DNA from: Candidatus Methylospira mobilis
GTDB taxonomy: Bacteria > Pseudomonadota > Gammaproteobacteria > Methylococcales > Methylococcaceae
DNA: 64,000 nucleotides
Assembly: GCF_009498235.1 (NCBI RefSeq)
Contig: NZ_CP044205.1
Location: 4,629,816 to 4,693,815, forward strand
Reading direction: 5' to 3'
The position numbers and the translations under genes were made by a program. The notes beneath the pieces are model-generated. The model made no database searches and was not told where the DNA came from. It worked only from the letters and a program-made list of their open reading frames with translations. Shown one piece after another: positions 55,787 to 64,000 of this stretch (positions are counted from its first letter, which is position 1; each line of letters opens with the position of its first letter).

Positions 55787-57706
55787 TTAAAAATAGTATT
55801 GCAAACGCAAATCCAGCTCGTTGGCGTAGATGTTCTGTCCGCGCTGCCGCGCCAGATCCAGCGTAACGGCAAGGTTGTTCGACAGGTTGACGGTATGGAG
55901 CAGACCCAGCCGCCCGGCGCAATAGCCTTGTTCGATCAAATAACAGCCGCTGTCGAAACTCAGCAGGCCTTGTCCGCCCAGACCGCGATACAGCCAGCCC
56001 ACGCGTGGCCCCAGCGCAATATTGACGCCTTGTGTAAATTCGCCGCCCACTTCGAGGCTTGCGCCGATCTGGCCGTAGACCATTCCGCCGGGAAAGTCGT
56101 AACTGAAGCCGGCATTCCCATCCGCATAACCCGCCAAGGGCCGTCCATTGCTGGTGAGTCTGCGCTGCGCGCCGACGGCGACGCCCCATGACAGCGGTTT
56201 GAAAAAATCGTTGCGCGGGCTCAACGACCGTATACTGAACAGTTGCGCGCTTTCGAGCATCAGCCCGGAGTTTTGGTAATAACGCAAATCGGCGTCCAAA
56301 AATGTGATCTGCGCGCCCTTACGGTAGCCCGGCCAGGGATCGGTTAAATCGTGATAAGCCGCTCTCAGCTCCAGTTCGCCGAAGGCCTGTCCGTCGTAAT
56401 ACCCGCCGCCCAGGCTGACTCGCGACGAACCGTGTCCCTGGTCGTCGCGCACGGCGGGACGTTCGGGCGGAATGAAATCGGCGGGCGCGTTCAGTTTGCT
56501 GCGCGCGCGCAGCAGCGACAGACTGGCGTCGGCGTTTTCCTCGCGCGTCAGTTTTTCGTCGATGACGCGGTAGCGCAAAAAATCGTAGGCGGTTTCCAAT
56601 ACCCTGGCGCTTTCCCTGCCGTTCAATTGCCGCGCATCCGGCGTAGTCTGCGCATCTTCGGGTTTGCGCTCGCCGTAGGCAAGCTGCAGCGACAGCGAGC
56701 GTTCATCGGCGTTCAGCTGCTCGATTTGCGAGGATAAGATACTGGCTGCGGAAGGACGGAAACGGGTATCGGCAACCAGTCCCGCCGCAACCAAAGCCCT
56801 GACGGTATCGGCAGGGATCGCGGCGATAGGGAATTGCTGCGCAAGGCGCAGGTTGGGCCGGGTAACGTCGAGCAGGCTGAGGATACGATAGGAGCAGTTT
56901 TCGCCGACAAAGAAATAGTCGAAACGCGTTGGCATGATTTCCCATACGTGCCGGACCAGCTGATCGACTTCGCCGCGGCTCAGATTAAGCCGGTACTCCC
57001 AGATGTCGCGGTTTTCCCAGTTATGATATTCCCGGATCTTCAGATAATACGGCTGCACGGTCGTGCGGCCCGGATAGCCGCCGAACAGCCCTTTCCAGGC
57101 GTAGAACAGCTCGTTCTCGTCTTCGGCGTGCGCCGCGTAGTTGATGCTCCACGCCAGACGCGCATTGTCGTCGTTCTGTCCGGGCCGGTCCAGTCTGAGC
57201 AGCGTATGCCCGAACATGGACGAAGGGCTGTTGAGATAGGCGGTAGGGAAAATCAGGGTGACGCCGTCGGCATTCAGCGTTGTGCGCCACTCTTCCAAAG
57301 CAGGGCAGCTAATCGGCGGCAAGTTTACCGATAGCGCATGGCCGAGCCAATGGTAACGCGCTGGAAAGCGGCAGCGCGGATGAGTATCGCCATTGCCGGG
57401 CAGCATTATAGCGGCAATTGTCGCGCGCAATTCCGCGCGCGGGTCGTATTTTCCTTCGGAAGCAAGAAAGAAACCGCGATCATCGGCCTCGCCCGCATAT
57501 CCGCCGCCGACAAGTTCCGTCCGGTAATGTCCCAATGCCAGCCATGCGGCGTTACGGTACAGCATCAGACGTTCGGCGCGCAGCTGCAGGGTTTCGACAT
57601 CGAATGCCGCTTGTGCCGGACGTTGGGGCAGGAACAGCAAAAGAAGGATGCAGCAGGCAGCAATTGGGACTTTGCGCGTCAAGAGCAGGAAGCGTTGATC
57701 CGTCAT
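55787..57706 (-). CDS. DUF4105 (Lnb-like) outer-membrane protein
   Basis: This protein of 639 residues begins with a signal peptide (cleavage near AQAAF). The N-terminal half contains the DUF4105 domain, with the Cys/His-protease-like motifs SSMFGHTLLRLDRP and FFVGENCSYRILSLLD. The C-terminal half has many alternating short strands ending in LRLQYYF, a typical outer-membrane beta-barrel ending. The function is not established. It is followed by the NlpC-like lipoprotein, so both may act on the envelope. Confidence 0.8.
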   Translation of the reverse strand: MTDQRFLLLTRKVPIAACCILLLLFLPQRPAQAAFDVETLQLRAERLMLYRNAAWLALGHYRTELVGGGYAGEADDRGFFLASEGKYDPRAELRATIAAIMLPGNGDTHPRCRFPARYHWLGHALSVNLPPISCPALEEWRTTLNADGVTLIFPTAYLNSPSSMFGHTLLRLDRPGQNDDNARLAWSINYAAHAEDENELFYAWKGLFGGYPGRTTVQPYYLKIREYHNWENRDIWEYRLNLSRGEVDQLVRHVWEIMPTRFDYFFVGENCSYRILSLLDVTRPNLRLAQQFPIAAIPADTVRALVAAGLVADTRFRPSAASILSSQIEQLNADERSLSLQLAYGERKPEDAQTTPDARQLNGRESARVLETAYDFLRYRVIDEKLTREENADASLSLLRARSKLNAPADFIPPERPAVRDDQGHGSSRVSLGGGYYDGQAFGELELRAAYHDLTDPWPGYRKGAQITFLDADLRYYQNSGLMLESAQLFSIRSLSPRNDFFKPLSWGVAVGAQRRLTSNGRPLAGYADGNAGFSYDFPGGMVYGQIGASLEVGGEFTQGVNIALGPRVGWLYRGLGGQGLLSFDSGCYLIEQGYCAGRLGLLHTVNLSNNLAVTLDLARQRGQNIYANELDLRLQYYF

Positions 57707-57764
57707 TCCGGCAGGAAATGCCGGAATGACGTTGTTATCGACGCCACCCAATACCCCTGCGCTA

Positions 57765-58286
57765 TTAAAGCACGTATTTCGCCAAGGCGGGGTCGGCCAG
57801 CATCGCAGCGACCAGATGGTCCATGACCTGATCGCTGGTGACCTTTGTGTCCGGGTAAATTTTAACGAACTGTTGCTGCGTCAGCGTATAAAAAGCCGCC
57901 TTGTCCTGAGCCTGGATGCCCAGCACATCCGAGAGTCCGGCCAGCGCTTCGCCGTGTCCCTGCGACATATCTTCAGCGAGCTGGGTCATATTGCCGCTGA
58001 TGTATACGCGCCCGCCCTTGTAACGGATGGGCTGATGCGCGTCGCAACCGAGGGTGCCGGATGAAAGACCGAAGGTCGCGTCGCTTAAACTGACGTTGGT
58101 GGATAGCGCCATTACATGCGCGCCGACGCCGGTGCTGCCCTCGAACAGCAGGGCGCCCCAGCCGCATCCGCCCACGCCGTCGCCTGTCGGCCGGTAGCCC
58201 GAGGGCGAATTAGGCGTGGTGGCTTCTGCAGCGGAAGACATGACCGGCATGACCAGCAATAAACCAACTGTAATGATACGTCTCAC
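57765..58286 (-). CDS. DUF3015 family periplasmic protein
   Basis: This 173-residue protein has a signal peptide (cleavage near SSAAEA). The motif GGCGWGALLFEG followed by SLSDATFGLSSGTLGC is typical of DUF3015. The cysteine pair may form a disulfide. Its role is unknown. It lies 58 bases upstream of the DUF4105 gene and is probably co-transcribed. Confidence 0.85.
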   Translation of the reverse strand: MRRIITVGLLLVMPVMSSAAEATTPNSPSGYRPTGDGVGGCGWGALLFEGSTGVGAHVMALSTNVSLSDATFGLSSGTLGCDAHQPIRYKGGRVYISGNMTQLAEDMSQGHGEALAGLSDVLGIQAQDKAAFYTLTQQQFVKIYPDTKVTSDQVMDHLVAAMLADPALAKYVL

Positions 58287-58356
58287 GTAATACTCCTTTG
58301 GTAACGGGAAAGCTTAAGTAATACCAGATCGCCGGGTTAATTGGAAGCAAGCCGGA

Positions 58357-60072
58357 TCAGTTGCCGCAGGCGCGCCGCAGAAAGCCCGGCGCTTCGCTTA
58401 TCGCAATCGTCTTGCTGTCCGCGTCGCGCCGCCCTTTATATTCCAGAATGCCTTCATCCAGCCCTTTATCGCTGATAACCAGCCGGTGCGGAATGCCGAT
58501 CAGCTCCATGTCGGCGAACATCACGCCCGGACGCGCCTTGCGGTCGTCAAGCAATACGTCCAGACCGGCCGCCGTCAAATCGGCGTAAAGCTGCTCTGTG
58601 GCCTGCTGCAGACGCTCGGACGCCTGCATGTTGATCGGAACCAGCGCCACCTGGAACGGTGCAAGCGCTCCGGGCCAGATGATGCCCTTATCGTCGTGAT
58701 TCTGCTCTATCGCCGCGGCGACCACGCGCGATACGCCGATGCCGTAGCAGCCCATCATCATGGTCTGGCTTTTGCCCTGTTCGTTCAGCACCGTCGCATT
58801 CATTGCCTCGCTGTATTTGGCGCCGAGCTGGAAGATATGCCCGACCTCGATTCCGCGCGCAATGCGCAGACGGCCCCTGCCGTCCGGGCTCGGGTCTCCA
58901 TCAACCACATTGCGTATATCGACGATGGCGTCCGCGCCGGGTTGCGGCAAGTCGCGTCCCCAGTTGACGCCGGTGTAATGTTTGCCGTCCTGATTCGCGC
59001 CGCAGACGAAGTTGACCAGTGCCGCGGCGCTACGGTCGACCAGAACCGGAGTTTTCAGACCGATAGGCCCCAGCGAGCCGGAGACGCAGCCGGCGGCGTC
59101 GCGCACTTCCTGTTCGCCGGCAAAACGCAGCGGTGTGGCGGCGACGCCGAGTTTTTCGGTCTTGATGACGTTCAGCGCGTGATCGCCGCGCAGCAATAGC
59201 GCAACGACGCCGCCTTCCTTGCCGGCGACCAGCAGGGTTTTCAGTATGCGTTCGGGAGCGGATTTCAAAAATGCGCCGACTTCTTCGATGCTGTGCCGGT
59301 TCGGGGTGTCCACCAGAGTCAGTTCCGCCTCGGTTTCCGTTGGCCCTGTGAGCGCCGGCGCTTCGGCCTGCTCGATATTGGCGGCGTAATCGCTGCTGTC
59401 TGAAAACGCAATCGCATCTTCGCCGGAGTCGGCCAGCACATGGAATTCGTGCGAATGGCTGCCGCCTATCGAACCGGTGTCGGCCAGCACCGGCCTGAAG
59501 CCGAGCCCGAGACGGGTAAAAATTGTGCTGTAGGCCGTATACATCGCATCGTAGGTCAGCTGCAGCGATTCCTCGTCGGCATGGAAGGAGTAGGCGTCCT
59601 TCATGATGAATTCGCGCGCGCGCATCACGCCGAAGCGCGGGCGGATTTCATCGCGGAATTTGGGCTGGATCTGGTAATAATTCACCGGCAGCTGTTTATA
59701 GCTTTTCAGTTCGTTGCGCGCCAGATCGGTAATGATCTCTTCGTGCGTCGGACCCAGGCAGAATTCGCGTTCGTGACGATCCCTCAGGCGCGTCAATTCC
59801 GGGCCGTATTGCTCCCAGCGCCCGGATTCCTGCCACAGTTCGGCGGGCTGCACCATCGGCATCGCCACTTCCAGCGCGCCGGCGCGGTTCATTTCCTCGC
59901 GCACGACATTTTCGACCTTGCGCAAAACGCGCAGTCCGAGCGGCAGCCAGGCATAGAGTCCCGAAGCCAGTTTGCGGATCATGCCCGCGCGTATCATCAG
60001 TTTGTGGCTGATGATTTCGGCATCCGAGGGCGTTTCTTTGAGCGTGTTGAGCGGAAATTGGCTGGTGCGCAT
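58357..60072 (-). CDS. proS: prolyl-tRNA synthetase
   Basis: This 571-residue class II synthetase charges tRNA-Pro. Features are the N-terminal catalytic core ([20 protein letters not shown], then [14 protein letters not shown] and [20 protein letters not shown]), an inserted YbaK-type editing domain at about residues 240-390, and the C-terminal anticodon-binding domain. The catalytic [14 protein letters not shown] motif is present. Length equals the bacterial long form with editing domain. Confidence 0.97.
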   Translation of the reverse strand: MRTSQFPLNTLKETPSDAEIISHKLMIRAGMIRKLASGLYAWLPLGLRVLRKVENVVREEMNRAGALEVAMPMVQPAELWQESGRWEQYGPELTRLRDRHEREFCLGPTHEEIITDLARNELKSYKQLPVNYYQIQPKFRDEIRPRFGVMRAREFIMKDAYSFHADEESLQLTYDAMYTAYSTIFTRLGLGFRPVLADTGSIGGSHSHEFHVLADSGEDAIAFSDSSDYAANIEQAEAPALTGPTETEAELTLVDTPNRHSIEEVGAFLKSAPERILKTLLVAGKEGGVVALLLRGDHALNVIKTEKLGVAATPLRFAGEQEVRDAAGCVSGSLGPIGLKTPVLVDRSAAALVNFVCGANQDGKHYTGVNWGRDLPQPGADAIVDIRNVVDGDPSPDGRGRLRIARGIEVGHIFQLGAKYSEAMNATVLNEQGKSQTMMMGCYGIGVSRVVAAAIEQNHDDKGIIWPGALAPFQVALVPINMQASERLQQATEQLYADLTAAGLDVLLDDRKARPGVMFADMELIGIPHRLVISDKGLDEGILEYKGRRDADSKTIAISEAPGFLRRACGN

Positions 60073-60404
60073 GGGGCGGGTCTGGTATTGGGTGAGTTAA
60101 GGTTGGAAAGCGTAAGATATGGGTATTTTACCCGTAGTTGCGTTTTCGTGCTTGCGCTCTGTGCTGTCAAGGATTTCGACGGGGACAAATTATGTACCCA
60201 TCCGGCATAAGGCCGGGGCGGTAATAGGTTTGAAATTCGTATTTGAGGCGATTCAAGTTTTGGTATGTATGTGTAATGGTTTCAATATATATTCAAGTAT
60301 TGCTATACATATTTTCGTAACGGATTGCAAAATTGCCGTATCAGAATCCTGCTATAGTCAACGAGCAATGAATATTGACGACAGAGGGGCCGAATCGAAC
60401 TTCC
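60073..60404. other. intergenic region between proS and the ABC exporter
   Basis: This 332-base gap holds no supported gene. Its right half is AT-rich (60230-60360) and must contain divergent promoters. A TTG at 60375 could extend the ABC protein by 10 residues. Confidence 0.5.
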
Positions 60405-62165
60405 ATGAATTTTAAAACCGAACTGGTCGTTTCCGGCCTCGATATCCGCAAGATTTTCCATAGCGGCGAAAGAGAAATCACCGCGCTGGACGGCGTTTGC
60501 TTGCAGATTGCGCCAGGAACCCTGACGGCGCTGGCCGGCCCGGACGGCGCGGGCAAGACCACGCTGCTGCGTCTGCTGTCCGGTTTGCTGGTTCCGGACG
60601 GCGGCACGCTGGAAGTCTTGGGGATGGATGTCAGCATCGATCCCCAAGCCATCCAGTCGCGCATCAGTTATATGCCGCAGCGCTTCGGTTTATACGAAGA
60701 CCTGACGGTGCAGGAAAATCTCGACCTGTACGCCGACCTGCACGGCATCGCGATGGACATGCGCCGGCAGCGCTATCCGCGCCTGATGGAAATGACCGAT
60801 CTGGGCCATTTCACCGGGCGGCTGGCCGGACAGCTTTCCGGCGGCATGAAACAGAAACTGGGACTGGCCTGCACGCTGGTGCGTTCGCCGGATCTGCTGC
60901 TGCTGGACGAGCCGACGGTAGGCGTCGATCCGCTGTCGCGTCGCGAGCTTTGGCAGATCATTCAGCAGCTGGTTCACGATGAGCGGCTCACGGTGCTGAT
61001 GAGCACCGCTTATCTGGACGAGGCGGATCAGTGCGATCAGGCCATCGTGCTGTCGCAGGGCAAAGTGCTGACGCACGGCAGGCCGGAAGTGTTAAGTCAA
61101 ACCGCCGCCGGAAAGGTGTTTCTGATTCAGCCGGAACAGGGGCAACCGGCGCGTAATCTACAGGCCCGCCTGCTCGACGATGCCTCGGTTGCCGATGCGT
61201 TGCCCGAGGGCGGCTGGGTGCGTGTGGTGATGCGGGAGACGCCGAAGGATGCCGGCGATCTGAAGCTTGATATATGTACCGAGCCAGTGCCGGCGACGCC
61301 AGGTTTCGAAGACGGCTTCATGCTGCTGCTGCACCGGACGCGCGTGTCCGAGGCGGGTGGAACCGTGACGCCGCTGCTTAAACTGGATAAGACCCTGAAC
61401 GCAGCGCCGGGAGAAACCGTGATCGAAGTGCGCGACCTGGTGCGCCGTTTCGGCGTGTTTACCGCCGTCGATCATGTCAGCTTCGATGTCAAACGCGGAG
61501 AAATTTTCGGGCTGCTGGGACCAAACGGCGCGGGCAAGACCACGACCTTCCGCATGCTGTGCGGATTGCTCGCCGCCACTTCCGGCTCGCTGCGCGTGAT
61601 CGGCCAGGACTTGCGCGTGGCGCGCGCATCGGCGCGTCAGCGTATCGGCTATGTCGCGCAGAAATTCGCGTTGTACGGACAGCTTTCTGTCGCCGAAAAC
61701 CTGGATTTTTTCGCCAGCGCCTACGGACTGCGCGGCAAGCGGCGGCGAGAACGCCTGGACTGGGCGCTGCAGCAATTCGAATTGACGGCGATGATGCACT
61801 CGCCGAGCGCGCAACTGCCGGGTGGATACCGGCAGCGCCTGGCGATGGCGGCGGCGCTGCTGCATGAGCCAGAAGTCCTGTTTCTGGATGAACCGACCAG
61901 CGGCGCCGATCCGCTGGCGCGGCGTGATTTCTGGCGGCGAATCACCGGCTTGGCCGAGCAGGGCGTCACCGTGGTGGTGACCACGCACTTCATGGAGGAA
62001 GCGGAATACTGCGACCGCGCGGTGATACAGGATGCCGGTCGCGTGCTGGCTCAGGGCGCTCCGGCCGAGATACGCCGCCACGGCGTACGCAGCGACGGCC
62101 GCAGGCCGACCATGGAGGATGCATTTATCAACATCGTCGAAACGGCGCGCCGCCATGCAGCCTGA
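60405..62165 (+). CDS. ABC exporter ATPase with two nucleotide-binding domains (YbhF-like)
   Basis: This protein of 586 residues holds two complete ATPase domains. The first has Walker A GPDGAGKTTLLRLLSG and signature LSGGMKQK; the second has GPNGAGKTTTFRMLCG and a variant signature LPGGYRQR. Walker B motifs are LLLLDEPTVGVDP and VLFLDEPTSGADP. This tandem form is typical of YbhF/RbbA-type ABC-2 exporters of drugs or envelope components. It overlaps the permease gene by 11 bases. The usual HlyD-like adaptor upstream is absent in this window. Confidence 0.9.
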   Translation: MNFKTELVVSGLDIRKIFHSGEREITALDGVCLQIAPGTLTALAGPDGAGKTTLLRLLSGLLVPDGGTLEVLGMDVSIDPQAIQSRISYMPQRFGLYEDLTVQENLDLYADLHGIAMDMRRQRYPRLMEMTDLGHFTGRLAGQLSGGMKQKLGLACTLVRSPDLLLLDEPTVGVDPLSRRELWQIIQQLVHDERLTVLMSTAYLDEADQCDQAIVLSQGKVLTHGRPEVLSQTAAGKVFLIQPEQGQPARNLQARLLDDASVADALPEGGWVRVVMRETPKDAGDLKLDICTEPVPATPGFEDGFMLLLHRTRVSEAGGTVTPLLKLDKTLNAAPGETVIEVRDLVRRFGVFTAVDHVSFDVKRGEIFGLLGPNGAGKTTTFRMLCGLLAATSGSLRVIGQDLRVARASARQRIGYVAQKFALYGQLSVAENLDFFASAYGLRGKRRRERLDWALQQFELTAMMHSPSAQLPGGYRQRLAMAAALLHEPEVLFLDEPTSGADPLARRDFWRRITGLAEQGVTVVVTTHFMEEAEYCDRAVIQDAGRVLAQGAPAEIRRHGVRSDGRRPTMEDAFINIVETARRHAA

Positions 62166-63282
62166 TAACGGACGTTTGCGCCGCGTGCTGGCGCTGATAC
62201 GCAAGGAAAGCCTGCAGATGCGCCGCGATCCGAGCAGCATCGCCATCGGCGTGCTGTTGCCGGTGATGCTGGTGCTGCTGTTCGGTTACGGCCTGTCGCT
62301 GGATGTGAAGGACGTGCCGGTGGCGGTGGTGCTGGAAGCGCCCAGCCCCGAGGCGACCGAGTTGGCAGCCGGTTTTGCGCTGTCGCCGTATTTCCGCGCG
62401 CGCGAAATGATCGCAATGCCGGAAGCGATGACCTTGATGACCAGCCGCAAAATCGATGCGATCATCCGCATCCGCCCCGATTTCGCGCGCCGGCTGGCGC
62501 TCGGCAATGCCGATGTCGAAGTGCTGGTGCACGGCTCGGACGCCAATTACGCGCGGCTGGTGCAGGCATACGCCGAAGGCGCAGTCGCGCAATGGACGCA
62601 GCGGCGTCAGGCCGAAGGCCGGGGCGGCATGGCCGGACCGGTGAAAATCGAATCGCGGCTGTGGTTCAACGAAGCCAACAACAGCCGCTATTTCCTGGTG
62701 CCGGGTCTGATCGTGCTGGTGATGACGCTGATAGGCGCGTTCCTGACCGCGCTGGTCATGGCGCGCGAATGGGAGCGCGGCACGCTGGAAGCGCTGTTCG
62801 TGACGCCGGTCAGGGTAACGGAGATTCTGATCGGCAAAACCGTGCCTTATTTCGTGCTGGGGGTGATGGGCTTGACGCTATGCCTGTTCTCGGCCAAATT
62901 CCTGTTCGAGGTGCCGTTTCGCGGTTCCGTCATCGTGCTGATGCTGGTTTCCATGCTCTATCTGCTGGTGTCGCTGGGCATCGGCCTGCTGATTTCATCG
63001 GCGGTAAAAAACCAGTTCGTCGCCAGTCAGCTCGCGGTGCTGACGACTTTTCTGCCGGCAATGATGCTGTCGGGCTTTCTGTTCGATATACGCAGCATGC
63101 CGGTAGTTCTGCGGCTGCTGACGCAGCTGCTGCCGGCGCGCTATTACGTCGATTTGTTGCAGACATTGTTTCTGGCGGGCGATGTCTGGTCGGTGATACT
63201 GCCCGATACTGCCGTATTGTCGGCGATGGCGATTTTTTTTCTGTGGCGTGCGCGCAGTATTACGCGGAAGAGGCTGGAGTAA
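62155..63282 (+). CDS. ABC-2 type transporter permease (YbhR/YbhS-like)
   Basis: This 375-residue inner-membrane protein has one N-terminal helix, a large periplasmic domain (~residues 45-170) and five C-terminal helices, the ABC-2 permease layout. The conserved FVTPVRVTEILIGKTVPYFV loop would contact the ATPase. Only one permease is present, whereas YbhFSR has two; it may act as a homodimer, or a second copy may lie elsewhere. Confidence 0.88.
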   Translation: MQPDNGRLRRVLALIRKESLQMRRDPSSIAIGVLLPVMLVLLFGYGLSLDVKDVPVAVVLEAPSPEATELAAGFALSPYFRAREMIAMPEAMTLMTSRKIDAIIRIRPDFARRLALGNADVEVLVHGSDANYARLVQAYAEGAVAQWTQRRQAEGRGGMAGPVKIESRLWFNEANNSRYFLVPGLIVLVMTLIGAFLTALVMAREWERGTLEALFVTPVRVTEILIGKTVPYFVLGVMGLTLCLFSAKFLFEVPFRGSVIVLMLVSMLYLLVSLGIGLLISSAVKNQFVASQLAVLTTFLPAMMLSGFLFDIRSMPVVLRLLTQLLPARYYVDLLQTLFLAGDVWSVILPDTAVLSAMAIFFLWRARSITRKRLE

Positions 63283-64000
63283 TGGTAACAATAAAGGGCA
63301 GAACCCGCACATGCTGGTTATTCTTGAATTTGGCTTCGCTGAAAAGCCTTCGGCTGCAATATTTGGCGGTTAAGCCTGTGAGCGGCTTGTTATTCGCGGG
63401 CTCAAATCCGCTTCTACAGAGATAGGCAACGGTAGCTGAAAAGTTGCGAGTAATGATAAATCGAAAGTAACTACAGGCGTGTGCGCTTGTTGCTGTAACT
63501 TCACGAGCTGCAACAACGATTATAGTAGCGGTTAAGGCCGTTTCTTATCGTAAGCGGCAAGCTTGACACTCTGGACAGGCGCGTTTGTGCGAGGACTTTC
63601 TATTCCGTCCGAATGTAATTTGGTATTCGCAAACCTGTAAGTTATTGTAGTTAATGTGATAATTTTGTTTTCAATAGCAGTATTGCTCTTTGCCCCCCTT
63701 GATTCTCAAAGTTGTGATGCTCAACGCTAATGAGGTATCCTTCGTCAATGGAAAGTATCCTCAGGGTCATGGAGCCGCTGCTTTCAGAAAAATATCGGTA
63801 ACTATTCTGCACCGCCGGGTTCGACGTACGCGGGGCTGGGAGCGAGGTTGGCGAGACCGTCTCCGGCTGGGACGCCAGAGGCAGGATATAACGGGCGGAT
63901 ACACGGCGTAGCAGTTAGATCGACACGATTCGCGTGTCTAGTGGTCTTACTCCCATACCCTAAGCGGGTAGCTGAATAGCTGCCATAATTGTAATCGTGA
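63283..64000. other. intergenic region without recognised gene
   Basis: These 718 bases contain only short frames without coding character. Diverged pieces of the inverted-repeat element of 50763-50904 appear near 63390-63450 (CGGGCTCAAATCCGC, GGTAGCTGAA) and 63966-63995. An inverted repeat GTTGCTG ... CTGCAAC lies near 63489-63514. Confidence 0.5.

Noticed and set aside
55743-56189. Upstream extension of the NlpC-like gene to 56189
   Set aside because: It runs antisense through the 3' end of the DUF4105 gene and lacks a signal peptide; the lipoprotein signal starts at 55742.
63690-63911. A 73-codon open frame near the window end
   Set aside because: Composition is not protein-like, there is no ribosome-binding site, and it lies among repeat relics.

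Overview
The window looks like chromosomal DNA of a gammaproteobacterium, GC-rich outside its central part. The gene set fits a Methylococcales-type (methanotroph-related) bacterium: osmoregulated glucan genes, two different [NiFe]-hydrogenase systems, a CysM/ProS/RlmD housekeeping block and a type I-F CRISPR locus. The lineage is an inference from gene content; no rRNA or tRNA gene was found to confirm it.

Layout. (a) 1-9.2 kb: end of opgG, a small unknown gene and opgH; an orphan NAD-type hydrogenase large subunit with its protease (hoxH-hoxW); ppa, a VTT membrane protein, a Sel1-repeat protein, moaC, a nucleotidyltransferase-like protein and a small unknown gene. (b) 9.4-17.7 kb: an ftsH paralogue, then a leftward uptake-hydrogenase operon hupS-hupL-hupE-hupC-hupD-hupF-hupG with a sigma-54-like promoter upstream of hupS. 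(c) 18.1-21.3 kb: CHAD protein, GST-like protein and a WYL regulator. (d) 21.4-47 kb: a defence island. It holds a 39-repeat type I-F CRISPR array with an IHF site in its leader, cas6f-csy3-csy2-csy1, toxin-antitoxin debris, cas2-3, cas1, a RelE-like/UvrD/ankyrin protein, a three-gene HATPase/STAS-like/PIN cassette, a membrane-protein pair, a chimeric hsdS fragment, a very large STAND NTPase of Avs type broken into pieces, and a vapBC remnant. (e) 47.2-50.8 kb: hypF-hypC-hypD maturation genes, which serve the hydrogenases. (f) 50.9-63.3 kb: housekeeping and envelope genes and an ABC exporter; the last 0.7 kb has no evident gene.

The main message of the defence island is decay combined with rearrangement. 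csy3 has an internal out-of-frame deletion, hicA has a frameshift, a tacA antitoxin is fused to the tail of its GNAT toxin, vapC is truncated, a 324-codon gene carries an in-frame amber stop, the Avs-like gene reads as one ~1,790-codon frame after two stops and two single-base slips are allowed for, and the first 13 codons of a second cas1 are fused in frame to half an hsdS. The array, leader, cas1 and cas2-3 look intact, so the locus may still acquire spacers while lacking a normal Cascade. The best candidate for an undescribed system is the intact, tightly coupled HATPase/STAS-like/PIN cassette at 36.6-38.4 kb, which resembles an anti-sigma partner switch wired to a ribonuclease toxin.
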